Part shown: positions 10,769 through 18,795 of the stretch, piece by piece
How positions within the stretch are numbered: position 1 is the stretch's first letter
How the letters are laid out: each line of letters begins with the position of its first letter
NCBI GenBank assembly: GCA_026770595.1
Contig: MU633883.1
Coordinates: 1 to 20,534 of the forward strand
Length of the DNA: 20,534 bases
Direction: 5' to 3'
From: Ochromonadaceae sp. CCMP2298
Lineage: Eukaryota; Sar; Synurophyceae; Ochromonadales; Ochromonadaceae
The notes under the pieces: generated by a model
What the model was told of the DNA's origin: nothing
Seen by the model: only the letters and a program-made list of their open reading frames with translations
Databases searched by the model: none
Made by a program: the position numbers and the translations under genes

Positions 10769-11140
10769 CGTCAGTCCAGCACTTTGAGATTGCGAATAGA
10801 AAGACCTGGACTTGTGTGCCAAACAAACGAAGTGCTCAGTTAAAAGAAAGTCGCTTGAAACTCCAGTGCGAGCTGGCAGTTAAACAAGATGCTTGAGGAA
10901 ATTGTGAACAGATCGGAATACAATGTTGCAGTTGTGAACACGATTCAGAGTTGCAGTCGAGGAGAGGGTCGAATGTTCCTGTGTTCTGGACGTGCAAAAA
11001 AAAACCGTGGACAGCGGTCCAAAACCTGGGAACCCCACCAGAATTTGCCGTGTGCGAGGATTTGCCGAGCAGGTGCAAGATGTCTCGCATCTCTCGCTTC
11101 CTTCGAGTGACGATGTCTTTCATTCCATCAGAACGGAATT
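10769..11140. promoter_or_regulatory. Divergent intergenic region (EF-hand / SDR)
   Basis: These 372 bp separate two divergent start codons and must hold both 5' regions. A run of nine A lies near 10996-11004. No clear TATA box or convincing small gene was found. A shared bidirectional promoter is an inference from gene orientation. Confidence 0.4.
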
Positions 11141-12233
11141 ATGATGAATGCACTCGCTCTGATCTTGCTGTGGCTTTCCGCAACTGCTGCCTTTCAGGGA
11201 GTCTATCCTGCGGCTCAATTGCAGCGCAGCAGGGTGCAGCTGTCTGCCGGAAATCTGAACACGGATTTCGAGCCTAGCAGCGGTAGGCCTATAATCGACG
11301 TTGTAGGCCTAAAAAAGATTGCTGCGCTTGCTGTTAGCAGTGTCCTTGCTGTTAGCAATGCTCAGCGGGCGTCAGCGGCTGGAGATCTCGTTGTTGTCCT
11401 TGGAAGTAATGGGAAGGTAAGAAAAAGAAGGACGAACACGATCTCTCTGAAGAGCACTCACCCCTCACCTCTCACCTCTCACCTCTCACCTCTCGAAGAC
11501 TGGCAAGCTGATTGTGGAGCTGTTGGCCAAGAAAGGGAAAAATGTAAGGCCAGCTGTCAGGGATGAGAAGAAAGGTGCCGCATTCAAGAGCTTGGGGAGC
11601 TCCGTGGAGGGACCCGTGTCTGCGGACGTTACAAAGTTGGATACACTGGCGGGAGCTATCACCGGCGCGAGCGCGGTGATCTTCGCCGCGAGTGCCAGCT
11701 CGAAGGGTGGAAGCGCGCAGCAGGTGGACTACGTGGGCGTGGAGAATGTGGCGAAGGAGTGCGTTCGCCTGGGCATTCCGCGCCTTATTGTCATCAGCAG
11801 CGGCGCCATCACGAAGCCTGACTCTCTCGGTTTCAAGATAACCAACCTCTTCGGGGGAATTATGGACTACAAGCTAAAGGGTGAGAACGCTCTGCGTAAC
11901 GTCTACAGTGGTGCGGAGAAGTCGTCGGGATTCGTGATCATTCGTCCTGGCGGCCTGATGGACAACTTTGCATCAGGCGTGGGTTCCATCGAGCTCAACC
12001 AGGGTGACACGATCTCTGGAGAGGTGAACCGCGCAGATGTGGCTGAGTGCGCAGTTGCTGCGGCCCTGAGCAGCACAATCCCCAGGAATGTTATATTCGA
12101 GATGTATGAGGGTGGAAGGAGCTCTCCTCTGCAGAAGGAGTTCCCCGCCGTGTCTGGATTCGAACGTAGTGGTGCTACGCTCGGAGCCGACTACGAGATT
12201 CTCTTCAAGGGATTGAAGTCTGATTCGTCTTAA
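11141..12233 (+). CDS. Plastid-targeted NAD(P)-binding atypical short-chain dehydrogenase/reductase
   Basis: Exons 11141-11416 and 11499-12233 give 336 aa. The junction is phase 0 and completes the glycine motif GSNGKTG (residues 88-94), which strongly supports the splice. The first ATG of a tandem ATG-ATG pair is used. Residues 1-17 form a signal peptide ending in Ala-Ala before Phe-18, an ochrophyte bipartite plastid presequence. A second hydrophobic stretch (about 58-79: two Lys, an Ala/Val core, ending ASA) looks like a thylakoid transfer signal. The Rossmann fold starts near residue 82. Later motifs VISSGAI, a KGENALR helix, IIRPGGLMD and RADVAE are typical of the NmrA/atypical-SDR group that includes Ycf39- and Tic62-like proteins. 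The substrate is unknown and the role could be redox or assembly rather than catalysis. It converges on the cupin gene with 125 bp between. Confidence 0.88.
11417..11498 (+). other. Intron with a CTCACCT tandem repeat as its pyrimidine tract
   Basis: The 82-nt intron has donor GTAAGA and acceptor TCGAAG/ACT. Four perfect CTCACCT units (11464-11491) occupy the 3' part, where a polypyrimidine tract is expected. Confidence 0.85.
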
Positions 12234-12358
12234 GACTGCGATAGGTTTAGATTAGCGTATAGTGGCAAAAAGTGGCGTGGATAACCGTATTAACCTACAC
12301 CGCTCTGAATATTCAGCATGTACAGCAGTTGAACAGAGACCAAGTATGCCACATTGTA

Positions 12359-13588
12359 TTAGTCTTCCCCACTTTCATCCTCCTCCTCCTCTTCACCGTC
12401 ATCGACATTCTCGCCCCCCTCCTCCTCTTCGTCCTCCTCGTCCTCGTCCTCAGACTCTGCCACAGAAAGCCAGTCTCCGGCTGCGATGTCCTTCACCGCA
12501 ACGAGACAGCCCTCTCCGTCTTCCGTCTCGCACACCTCGCAGTTGGGGTCATCAGTGCGGGGTAGCTCTGCGTCAGGCATCTCACTCTCCAGCATGACTA
12601 CGTCGCCGCACATAACGTTGCGTACTGCGTAAAGCCCATCTACGTTTTTGTAGTCGGCATCTTCCGTCGAGACTTCGGCTGGTTCTCCCTCTTCTGCCCG
12701 GAGACTGCTAGCTGCGCAGAAGAAGTCTCGCGCATAGCTCAGGGACACTCCATCTTGCGCAGCACTCGTTTCGGGAATCCAGGTCTGATGCAGCCACAAC
12801 CGCGTGTTGATCATGAGAATATCGCCCGCCTCGCACAGCACGTCCAAATGAATAGCATCCGCACCCTCGCCTTTGTCGCCCGCACCTATTACTGGAGGCA
12901 GACCAGCCCACTCTGCGGCCTCCTTTAGTGGGCGAATCCTCCACTGTTTTGAACCAGCGCACTGCATGTGCCACGTGCCATCGTGGGACACGGAATCTGT
13001 GTGCTCCGTCCGACCAGCCAACAGCGCGGTGTCAGTTAGCCTCTTCCGCTTAGTCCCTGTCTTGCTGTAGTCCACATCATCACCCCCACCAGCGAAATTA
13101 CGACCCAGAAAGACCCAGATTGGACTTGTCTGCGAGAAGCCTGTCCACCCGACCTCCCCCTTTTCGTTTCCAACAAAGGGGGGAGTGTGTAGAGGTAAAT
13201 CGCTGCGGATACTGTCCATCACCTCTGTTTCTTCGCTCTGCAGGATGCAAGATATGTAAAAGCGAGCCAATTCGGGCTGTGCAGCATCGTACGGTTGCAA
13301 CACCCTGTCTGCGTCCAGCTGATCTGCAGATGCTGTGCCGACGTTTTCAATGTTCCAAGAATTCTCAACAATAGGCTTATGAAGAGAGTGCCAAGCTTTC
13401 ATTTTCGACAGAGGCTGCATGCAGTTCGCTTCAGTCAACTTCGGGGTGCGTATGTGCAGAACTTGGAACTGTTTGTAGTACGCTAGCGCAGCTTCTTGCG
13501 TCACTTCCTTCAGCTCGAAAACTGGGAGTCTCGCATCGAGTACGCGCTCAAGCCGAGGCGGCTGCACATCTGGTCCAGTGTCACTCAT
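12359..13588 (-). CDS. Cupin/JmjC-type Fe(II) oxygenase-like protein with SET-like remnant and acidic tail
   Basis: A 409-aa protein in one exon, with ATG at 13588. The cupin-8/JmjC signature is His196-Thr-Asp198 followed by GTWHMQC, a GSKQWRIRP strand (the usual GxKxWxLxPP position), an AGDILMI strand and distal His267 in RLWLHQTW. His196, Asp198 and His267 form a plausible Fe(II) triad, as in 2-oxoglutarate hydroxylases and demethylases. Residues about 317-380 carry two segments that look like the start (GLYAVRNVMCGDVVMLE) and end (DPNCEV, then VAVKDIAAGDWLSV) of a SET domain, with the middle missing. Residues 379-409 are nearly all Glu/Asp/Gly. There is no signal peptide, so cytosol or nucleus is expected. 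Hydroxylase or demethylase activity is inferred from fold motifs; the substrate is unknown. Confidence 0.8.
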   Translation of the reverse strand: MSDTGPDVQPPRLERVLDARLPVFELKEVTQEAALAYYKQFQVLHIRTPKLTEANCMQPLSKMKAWHSLHKPIVENSWNIENVGTASADQLDADRVLQPYDAAQPELARFYISCILQSEETEVMDSIRSDLPLHTPPFVGNEKGEVGWTGFSQTSPIWVFLGRNFAGGGDDVDYSKTGTKRKRLTDTALLAGRTEHTDSVSHDGTWHMQCAGSKQWRIRPLKEAAEWAGLPPVIGAGDKGEGADAIHLDVLCEAGDILMINTRLWLHQTWIPETSAAQDGVSLSYARDFFCAASSLRAEEGEPAEVSTEDADYKNVDGLYAVRNVMCGDVVMLESEMPDAELPRTDDPNCEVCETEDGEGCLVAVKDIAAGDWLSVAESEDEDEEDEEEEGGENVDDGEEEEEDESGED

Positions 13589-14232
13589 TACAGTAGCAGC
13601 GGCCGTGTGGATCCGACTGGACTGGAGAGCAGGCAGGCAGCACGCTTTATGGGTCGCATCGATCTGCAGATCTCAGACCAACCATCCAGCCATCCACATC
13701 TTCAGGAGGGTTTGCAAAAAACATGGACGACTACAGTAAACAAAACGGCGACAAACGGTAGGATTATGATACGACTAGAATAATGAAAGGAAACAAAACA
13801 AGGACTTACAGATAATATTGTCTGTTGATCATAACCAGCATTATGGAATGTATTAGAGGATAGCAATTTGCAATATATGCAGGGAGATAACAGGTGTAGC
13901 GGGAGGTCAAATAAGTGCAATGCTTGTCTCCGGAGTAGGCGATCATTCTGAAGGCTCCCGGCAACATACGTGAGACAGTAGGGGGTGCTTTATGTAAGGA
14001 TTGCTGTTATATGTCCGCCCTCCGAAGAGTGCCAGCGACACCGATATCAATGTGGCAATAACTCTCACGAAGTAGATTGGCATTGAGTGTTTCAGCAAAA
14101 GTCTTAAGGTGTCGATGAGATGTCAACAAACTGTTGAGTTGTTTAATGGGTGGTATCGAATAGCGAATCGATGGATTACTAGCGCAAATGTCGCCTTAAT
14201 TTATAGATGTCTCCGTGCGTATGGAACAAAGT
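13589..14232. other. Intergenic region upstream of the cupin gene, no gene identified
   Basis: These 644 bp lie between the start of the cupin gene and the 3' end of the two-helix plastid protein gene, both on the minus strand. The middle is AT-richer than the coding regions. Open frames are short and lack recognisable domains. A possible tiny spliced frame starting near 13720 could be written, but nothing supports it. Confidence 0.5.
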
Positions 14233-14678
14233 TTACATGCCGTTCTGCTTCTGGATCCAGGCAGCGACGTGCATGCCCCAGGAGATGGGCACCAGGAGGG
14301 AGCCTGCGACGTAGCCGGGGTAGATAGTGGTCACAGTGATCTGGTTAAGGATGTTTGACTCGTGGCAGCAGTAAGTGCCGACGGCCAGAGCCACAAGAGA
14401 GAGAGGACCAAAGATGGAGGAGGGGATCTTCGCGCCAACGCCGAGCACAGAGGAGGGGGGAGCAGAGCCCTCCCAGTACGAAGAGCCGGGGGTCGGTGCG
14501 ACCATCTTGACCTCCATGGAACGGGTGTTCACACCTAGAAGAGTTTTCGATGTGCAAGATTTAGCGATGGCGCGAACAGCTTGCATGCAAGAGCGGTAGA
14601 CTTACGACCGAAGTTTCTGACAGGGGCGAAGGCCGCGACAGCCGCGATGATGGCGATTAGGATGAGAGCGCGGAACAT
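14233..14678 (-). CDS. Small plastid two-helix membrane protein with bipartite presequence
   Basis: Exon 1 is 14678-14606 and exon 2 is 14534-14233, separated by a 71-nt GT-AG intron (donor GTAAGT, acceptor CTTCTAG). The splice keeps the frame and gives 124 aa. Exon 1 encodes 24 residues: a hydrophobic signal peptide (MFRALILIAIIAAVA) followed by AFAP, with the conserved Phe after the signal-peptidase site. The mature part starts near a KMVAPTPGS region. It has two hydrophobic segments, about IFGPLSLVALAVG and a longer one ending in GMHVAAWI, joined by a short polar loop. The presequence predicts import through ER-type membranes into the plastid. Size and topology fit a small accessory subunit of a photosystem or antenna complex, but I do not recognise the family. 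Confidence 0.8.
14535..14605 (-). other. Intron separating presequence and mature protein exons
   Basis: The 71-nt GT-AG intron falls just after the AFAP cleavage region, so exon 1 corresponds almost exactly to the targeting sequence. It splits an Arg codon (C + GT). Confidence 0.82.
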
Positions 14679-15002
14679 CTTGGCAAAAGGATCGTGGGCG
14701 ATGGTTGTTCAAAACTGGCTGCACAGAGGGAACAACCCACCACAGTTCGAGAACAGGCTGCTCTCTCTGCACGACGCGTTGCTCTTCCAGATTGGCCTTC
14801 AAGGAGCAAAAAAGGGACTTTCCCCTGCTGCTGCTTTCAAAAGTGGGTTTTGCGCAAAAAGTGGATTTTAGAATAACAATTTCCGCACGTTCCAACCAAT
14901 TCCAACCAATCCTTCCGCGCTAACCTTGCCTGAGTCCTTTCTTTTTTAAAATTCCATAGGCGCGTGGGGAGCCAATCTATACAAATATTTGTCAGCACGC
15001 GC
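14679..15002. promoter_or_regulatory. Upstream region of the plastid protein gene, with duplicated CCAAT decamer
   Basis: These 324 bp hold the 5' region of the plastid gene (reading leftward) and the 3' end of EXOSC7. A perfect direct duplication of TCCAACCAAT (14891-14900 and 14901-14910) carries two CCAAT cores. Nearby, AAAGTGGGTTTT and AAAGTGGATTTT (about 14839-14870) repeat with one change. These could be promoter elements; position and repetition are the only evidence. Confidence 0.4.
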
Positions 15003-16339
15003 TTAAACAAGAAGACCCAGCCGCAGGGCAGGTTCATCGGGGCACCGCGTGTGTGCTGGGGCTGTCTCAAGCGCGTCCATAGCCTGCGTGTACTTCTGCA
15101 GGTGCTCAAATGTAGCAAGTGCTGCACGACACGCTCTCTATAGAAGTGGGGAAAAGCAAAGAGTTGGGGATGATAAGTTAAGACATGCGGTGCAGGTGGC
15201 GCAGGTGACGCGCTCTTACATCTATGCATGAGGTGACTTCTCCAGGTTCCAGCAACCCATGTCTCAAGTACGTCAGACCGCAGCACTTGCCCGAGCGATC
15301 TATTGCAATTGAAAGTACACATGAGGCACACTGCTGCTCCTCCCCGCTGGCGTCGAACAGTAGAACCTCCCCCACCTTCGCAACGGTGATGGAGATGGGC
15401 ACTGACTGTGTGGAGATTGGCTTGGCGAGGGCGAGGTCGCCAAGCACGTCGAAGTCCTCCAGCAGGCCCGTCTCGCCCGCCACCAGCTCCGTCCTCGGGA
15501 CACGTGTGCAGCCCAGCGCTAGGAACGCCGCCGCAGAGCAGGCGTCTAGCGGATCTCCGTCCATTTGCAGCACCTGGGGGTTTAATGCAGACGGGGTGGG
15601 TGTCGATAGTGTCAATAGTGGCCAGGGCTTCGTGTTCGAACGGGTGGATAACGATAATTGCAACTCTGTCGGCACCCTCTGGCACTGCGGACTTACCAGT
15701 AAGTCGACGTGGGCCATCCAGCTGCACTTGTTCTTTATTATGCTGAAGTCGTTGCTGTCTAAGCACGAAGATCCTGCCAGCATGCTGCGTGAAAAGAGTA
15801 CGAGATCCACTGCGTTAGGATGGGTTGGGGGCTGTGGGCAAAGAATCCATTTGGGCTTTACCTCTGCAACCGCTCAGCCAGCAGCGTTCCGTAAGAGTTA
15901 AGCTGCGTCTCATCGACGTGTATGTTGCATGACCGGGAGACTTCGACAGACACTTCACACAGGTTCCTCGGGCCAGCCGCCTCCAGCTCCACCACTTCCA
16001 GCTGTCGCAGCGAGAACATGAAAGCACACTGGTTATAAGGAAAAGGCTGCTTCAATGATGGGAGTAGAGTGGCTCTTACCTTGACTGTACAAATAATATC
16101 CACCGCATTGGCAATGCGCACCCTCGACGACCCATTTACATTGGGCAGCACGTTGTTCTCGACGCTTATTGAGCGGAAGGACTCAGGACCTGGATATGGG
16201 GGCGGTGGGCTTCAGTAAGGGGCCAAGATGACTTACAAGTTCGGGAGAATGGGGTGCTCTCACCTCTTCCATCGTATCTGATACCTACAGCGCAGCCCTC
16301 GCATATGTACACGCGTTCGGCCGCAGATATTGCCTTCAT
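15003..16339 (-). CDS. EXOSC7: Exosome complex core subunit RRP42 (EXOSC7)
   Basis: Six exons were assembled by frame and splice sites: 16339-16264, 16189-16080, 16001-15862, 15784-15697, 15573-15220 and 15137-15003. They sum to 903 nt, or 300 aa, close to human EXOSC7 (291 aa). Introns are 74, 78, 77, 123 and 82 nt, all GT-AG. The protein opens with SAAERVYICEG and RYDGRG (residues 21-26), the RRP42 N-terminal signature. It continues with SISVENN, SSRVRIANAVDIICTVK, WMAHVDLL, a QMDGDPLDACSAAAFLAL helix, DASGEEQQCA (from residue 212) and a C-terminal helix RAALATFEHLQKYTQAM. RNase PH-fold subunits of this type form the six-membered exosome ring for 3'-5' RNA processing and decay, and eukaryotic RRP42 is normally catalytically inactive. 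The exon 3 acceptor at 16002 was chosen over an in-frame one 27 nt upstream because the length then matches the family. Confidence 0.92.
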
Positions 16340-16418
16340 TCCAGAGCAACGCAACAGGGGTTGATGTCAAAGGCTACGCGGGATCTCTGGCGCCTTCCGT
16401 ACCTCTACAGTGCAACAG

Positions 16419-16720
16419 ATTTCATCGTGAATCCGCTTACCTGCCGAGCGGTAGCCAAAACTCAGACCTGAGTTCGAAAGGGTTATTCGTTTTTTTGTCA
16501 GCCAAAAGCGCCTAAATGAGAGATATGTTGCACAAAATTCGGTTTCTGCGACTAGAGTTCGTTTCGAATTATCCTCGATTCGAAACGAACTCTGGTTGCG
16601 GCGTTTTCTGTATCAAAATTTCTCTCATTTAGGCGCTTTTGACCGTGAAAAGTTAACCCTTTCGAACTCAGGTCTGAGTTTTGGCTACCGCTCGGCAGGT
16701 GAGCGGATTCACGATGAGAT
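16419..16720. mobile_element. 302-bp imperfect foldback (MITE-like) element
   Basis: The left arm (16419-16569) and right arm (16578-16720) are imperfect inverted copies around an 8-nt loop. Well-conserved blocks are the outer part (16420-16484 versus 16654-16719), an identical 20-nt block (16504-16523 versus 16620-16639) and the inner stem (16551-16569 versus 16578-16596, one mismatch). No internal ORF and no clear target-site duplication were found. It could be a non-autonomous DNA transposon relic or a locally duplicated inverted promoter segment. Confidence 0.75.
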
Positions 16721-16835
16721 TGGAAGCGGCCTCACAGGCCAATGGCAAAAGTTTGGGCACGCGGGTTTTCCCCAGCATTCTTTTGGGCACTCTTTTTGTG
16801 ACATATATTTTGGCGTATTTTGGATTATTTGAATG

Positions 16836-16843
16836 TATAAAAG
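16836..16843 (+). promoter_or_regulatory. TATA box candidate for the glycosyltransferase gene
   Basis: TATAAAAG lies 195 bp upstream of the ATG at 17038, in an AT-rich stretch. The motif is a perfect consensus. The distance would allow a 5'-UTR with a short intron. Confidence 0.5.
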
Positions 16844-17037
16844 CGTCAATTAGTGAAAAGGTCCCGATTCCGGACTTTCCACTTTTCCAAAGTTTAGCCA
16901 AGAATCTTCTCTTCCTCTTTTGTGCTGTCTTCAGGTCTTCTCCACGATTTCCAGAGCTTGGTTCCATGGGTTCGGGTTGAGATGGTCATCACTCTGCACT
17001 GATCTGCAGTGTGGAATGCCTAGACCACAGCTCCGCC

Positions 17038-18795
17038 ATGCCGCTGTGGACGACGGCGCTCTTCCTGGCCTCGCTGGCCGCCATGGAAGGGGAAGAGGCA
17101 GGTGCTTGGAAGCGATTGTCTCCGCTGCTCACGGTCACGTCCTACAAGTTCAACCCCACAGCGATCAAGCCAGACTACGTGGACAAGTTGTTGGGCCGGG
17201 AGAGTGTGTTTCATTACACGAAAAGGGAAGCCGATAACCAGTTGAACATCGCAAAGCCGCTTAGTGCTGACGAAATTCGTAAACGCTCAGAGCCTATCCA
17301 GAAGGCCATGGGTGCTCAATTATCTGCGGGGATGCTGCACGCAGAGTGCTCGATGGACATCCTTGCCTATGCTTTGTTGGACAAGGAGTATCCCTTCCTC
17401 GTGTCGAATAAGCACAAGCGTCCTGCTATCGGTCTCGGCGAACTCACCTTTTCTCCCCAGGGTGCAGAGGCAGCCCTCTCCGAGTGGAACTGCTCTTACA
17501 GAGGAACATACGACAACTGGCGTCAAGGGGAGTCCGCTTTGACGGCGCCTAATTACTGGCCAGTCTTTATACACTGCTTTCCTGATCCGGAAGGCCGGGA
17601 TGACCACTCGTGCAGCAGCTTCGCCGAGGAGTTCAGAAAGGAGCACCGCACCTGGGACCTGAACTTGACCCTTCACTTGGGCTCAGTGGGCTCCGTCACA
17701 GTGGGCTCCGTCAGCTGGCAGACGCATTTTACGGCCAAGAAGAACAGTCTATTGCACAGTGTCATCCGGCCTCAGACCTCGCACTCTGGGAAGGACCACA
17801 CATACTACACCTCTCCTGTGCCGCTACCTGCCAGCACCCGCAGCCGCCGCAAGAACTTGGAGCCTCAAGACATGGCAGTGTGTACGTGCATCCCTTATGA
17901 GACTTGGGACACCCACAAGGTTGAGGTTATGGGAGAAATGCTGCGCGAGTGGGTGCGCTACTATGCAAACCTCGGCACGAAGATGTTCATATACGATCGG
18001 GGAGGCCTGAAGGCGCGCTTCCTGTACGAGGGGGTGCTGGGTGTGAACGAGACGCTCAAATTCGATGAGCGGGATGCGGCCAACATCGAGCGGAATATGA
18101 TTTACTACAACTATACCATCCTCGGTCTGCTGAACAGCAATCTCCACAGGACGCAGGTGAAGTATGACAACGTGGAGGGGGTGAACAAAGAGATTCTCAA
18201 ATACGACAACGACCACACGCTGACCCTCACGCACTGTCGCTTCGACGTCAAGGCCAGATACGGCATCGAGAGAGTCATAGCCATCGACTTCGACGAGTTC
18301 CTCTACTGCCCGGCTGGAACCAGCGCCCCGCTGCAGCAGGCAGCCTTCCAGAGGCAGTACCTGAACCAGCTGCAAAAGGACGGCTTTGACCAAGTAGGGT
18401 TCCCGCAGCGCACAGTCGCCAACAAGACCCATATGACACCCTCTCACTGCGCAGAGCAGGCGGCGCTCTCCAAGCGGACAAACAGCTCTGTCTCTATTCT
18501 GGACTGCTTCGCTCCGGCGCGGTTCAACGTGGACGATTTTGCGCCAAAGTCGGTCCATCTATCGCACACGTGCCCGCTGACCACCGACCATCACGCCGTT
18601 CCCCTCTCCTGCTGCCCGCGCATGTACGACTGCCTGGGGAATAGCACATTCGACGACGAAGGCACGGTGTGCTCCATGGTGCACCTCACTCTACGGGAGA
18701 GCGACTATGAAAAACAATCCAGAAACCATTTCGACCTTGCGTCGTATGAGCATGAACCGTCAGAGGTGTGGTCTATAGCTAATGCAAATATATAA
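17038..18795 (+). CDS. GT92-like (DUF23-type) glycosyltransferase
   Basis: A 585-aa protein in one exon. The ATG at 17038 is chosen because it begins a hydrophobic N-terminus (MPLWTTALFLASLAA), a signal peptide or short signal anchor; the frame upstream only offers a GTG at 17011. The catalytic half starts near residue 281 with VCTCIPYE, then LREWVRYYANLGTKMFIYDR, the GT92/DUF23-type hallmark in which a nucleotide-sugar fold begins with an acceptor-side helix and an IYD strand. A DxD-type metal site IDFDEF lies at residues 416-421 (Asp417, Asp419, Glu420) after LTHCRFDVKARYGIERV. A Cys-rich C-terminal part and several N-glycosylation sequons (NCS, NLT, NET, NYT, NKT, NSS, NST) fit the Golgi lumen. 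It probably transfers a hexose to a glycan or glycoprotein. The donor and acceptor cannot be read from sequence. Residues about 1-270 are not recognised. Confidence 0.82.
   Translation: MPLWTTALFLASLAAMEGEEAGAWKRLSPLLTVTSYKFNPTAIKPDYVDKLLGRESVFHYTKREADNQLNIAKPLSADEIRKRSEPIQKAMGAQLSAGMLHAECSMDILAYALLDKEYPFLVSNKHKRPAIGLGELTFSPQGAEAALSEWNCSYRGTYDNWRQGESALTAPNYWPVFIHCFPDPEGRDDHSCSSFAEEFRKEHRTWDLNLTLHLGSVGSVTVGSVSWQTHFTAKKNSLLHSVIRPQTSHSGKDHTYYTSPVPLPASTRSRRKNLEPQDMAVCTCIPYETWDTHKVEVMGEMLREWVRYYANLGTKMFIYDRGGLKARFLYEGVLGVNETLKFDERDAANIERNMIYYNYTILGLLNSNLHRTQVKYDNVEGVNKEILKYDNDHTLTLTHCRFDVKARYGIERVIAIDFDEFLYCPAGTSAPLQQAAFQRQYLNQLQKDGFDQVGFPQRTVANKTHMTPSHCAEQAALSKRTNSSVSILDCFAPARFNVDDFAPKSVHLSHTCPLTTDHHAVPLSCCPRMYDCLGNSTFDDEGTVCSMVHLTLRESDYEKQSRNHFDLASYEHEPSEVWSIANANI

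Larger units (their letters stand above)
16340..17037. promoter_or_regulatory. Divergent intergenic region (EXOSC7 / glycosyltransferase)
   Basis: These 698 bp contain both 5' regions. They hold the foldback element (16419-16720), a TATA box (16836-16843) and a splice-acceptor-like CTGTCTTCAG at about 16924-16934, which may mark the end of a 5'-UTR intron of the glycosyltransferase gene. No coding gene is supported here. Confidence 0.5.

Noticed and set aside
13720-13973. Possible tiny plus-strand spliced gene starting MDDYSKQNGDK
   Set aside because: The start and a GTAGGA donor look plausible, but the acceptor had to be picked among several and the product has no recognisable feature.
15625-15655. 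tRNA B-box-like GTTCGAAC sequence
   Set aside because: It lies in an EXOSC7 intron, and no A box or cloverleaf can be formed around it.
14837-15766. 309-codon minus-strand open frame
   Set aside because: It runs through EXOSC7 exons and introns in a wrong frame. The six-exon model explains the region and matches the RRP42 family end to end.
15224-15901. 225-codon plus-strand open frame
   Set aside because: It is antisense to EXOSC7 exons 3-5 and their introns, with no recognisable domain.
16002-16028. Alternative EXOSC7 exon 3 acceptor 27 nt upstream (AACCAG/TGT)
   Set aside because: It is in frame, but would insert nine residues where the family has none. The CGACAG/CTG acceptor fits length and sequence better.
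16330-16967. Short frames on both strands within the foldback element
   Set aside because: They arise from the inverted repeat itself, and there is no domain or splice support.
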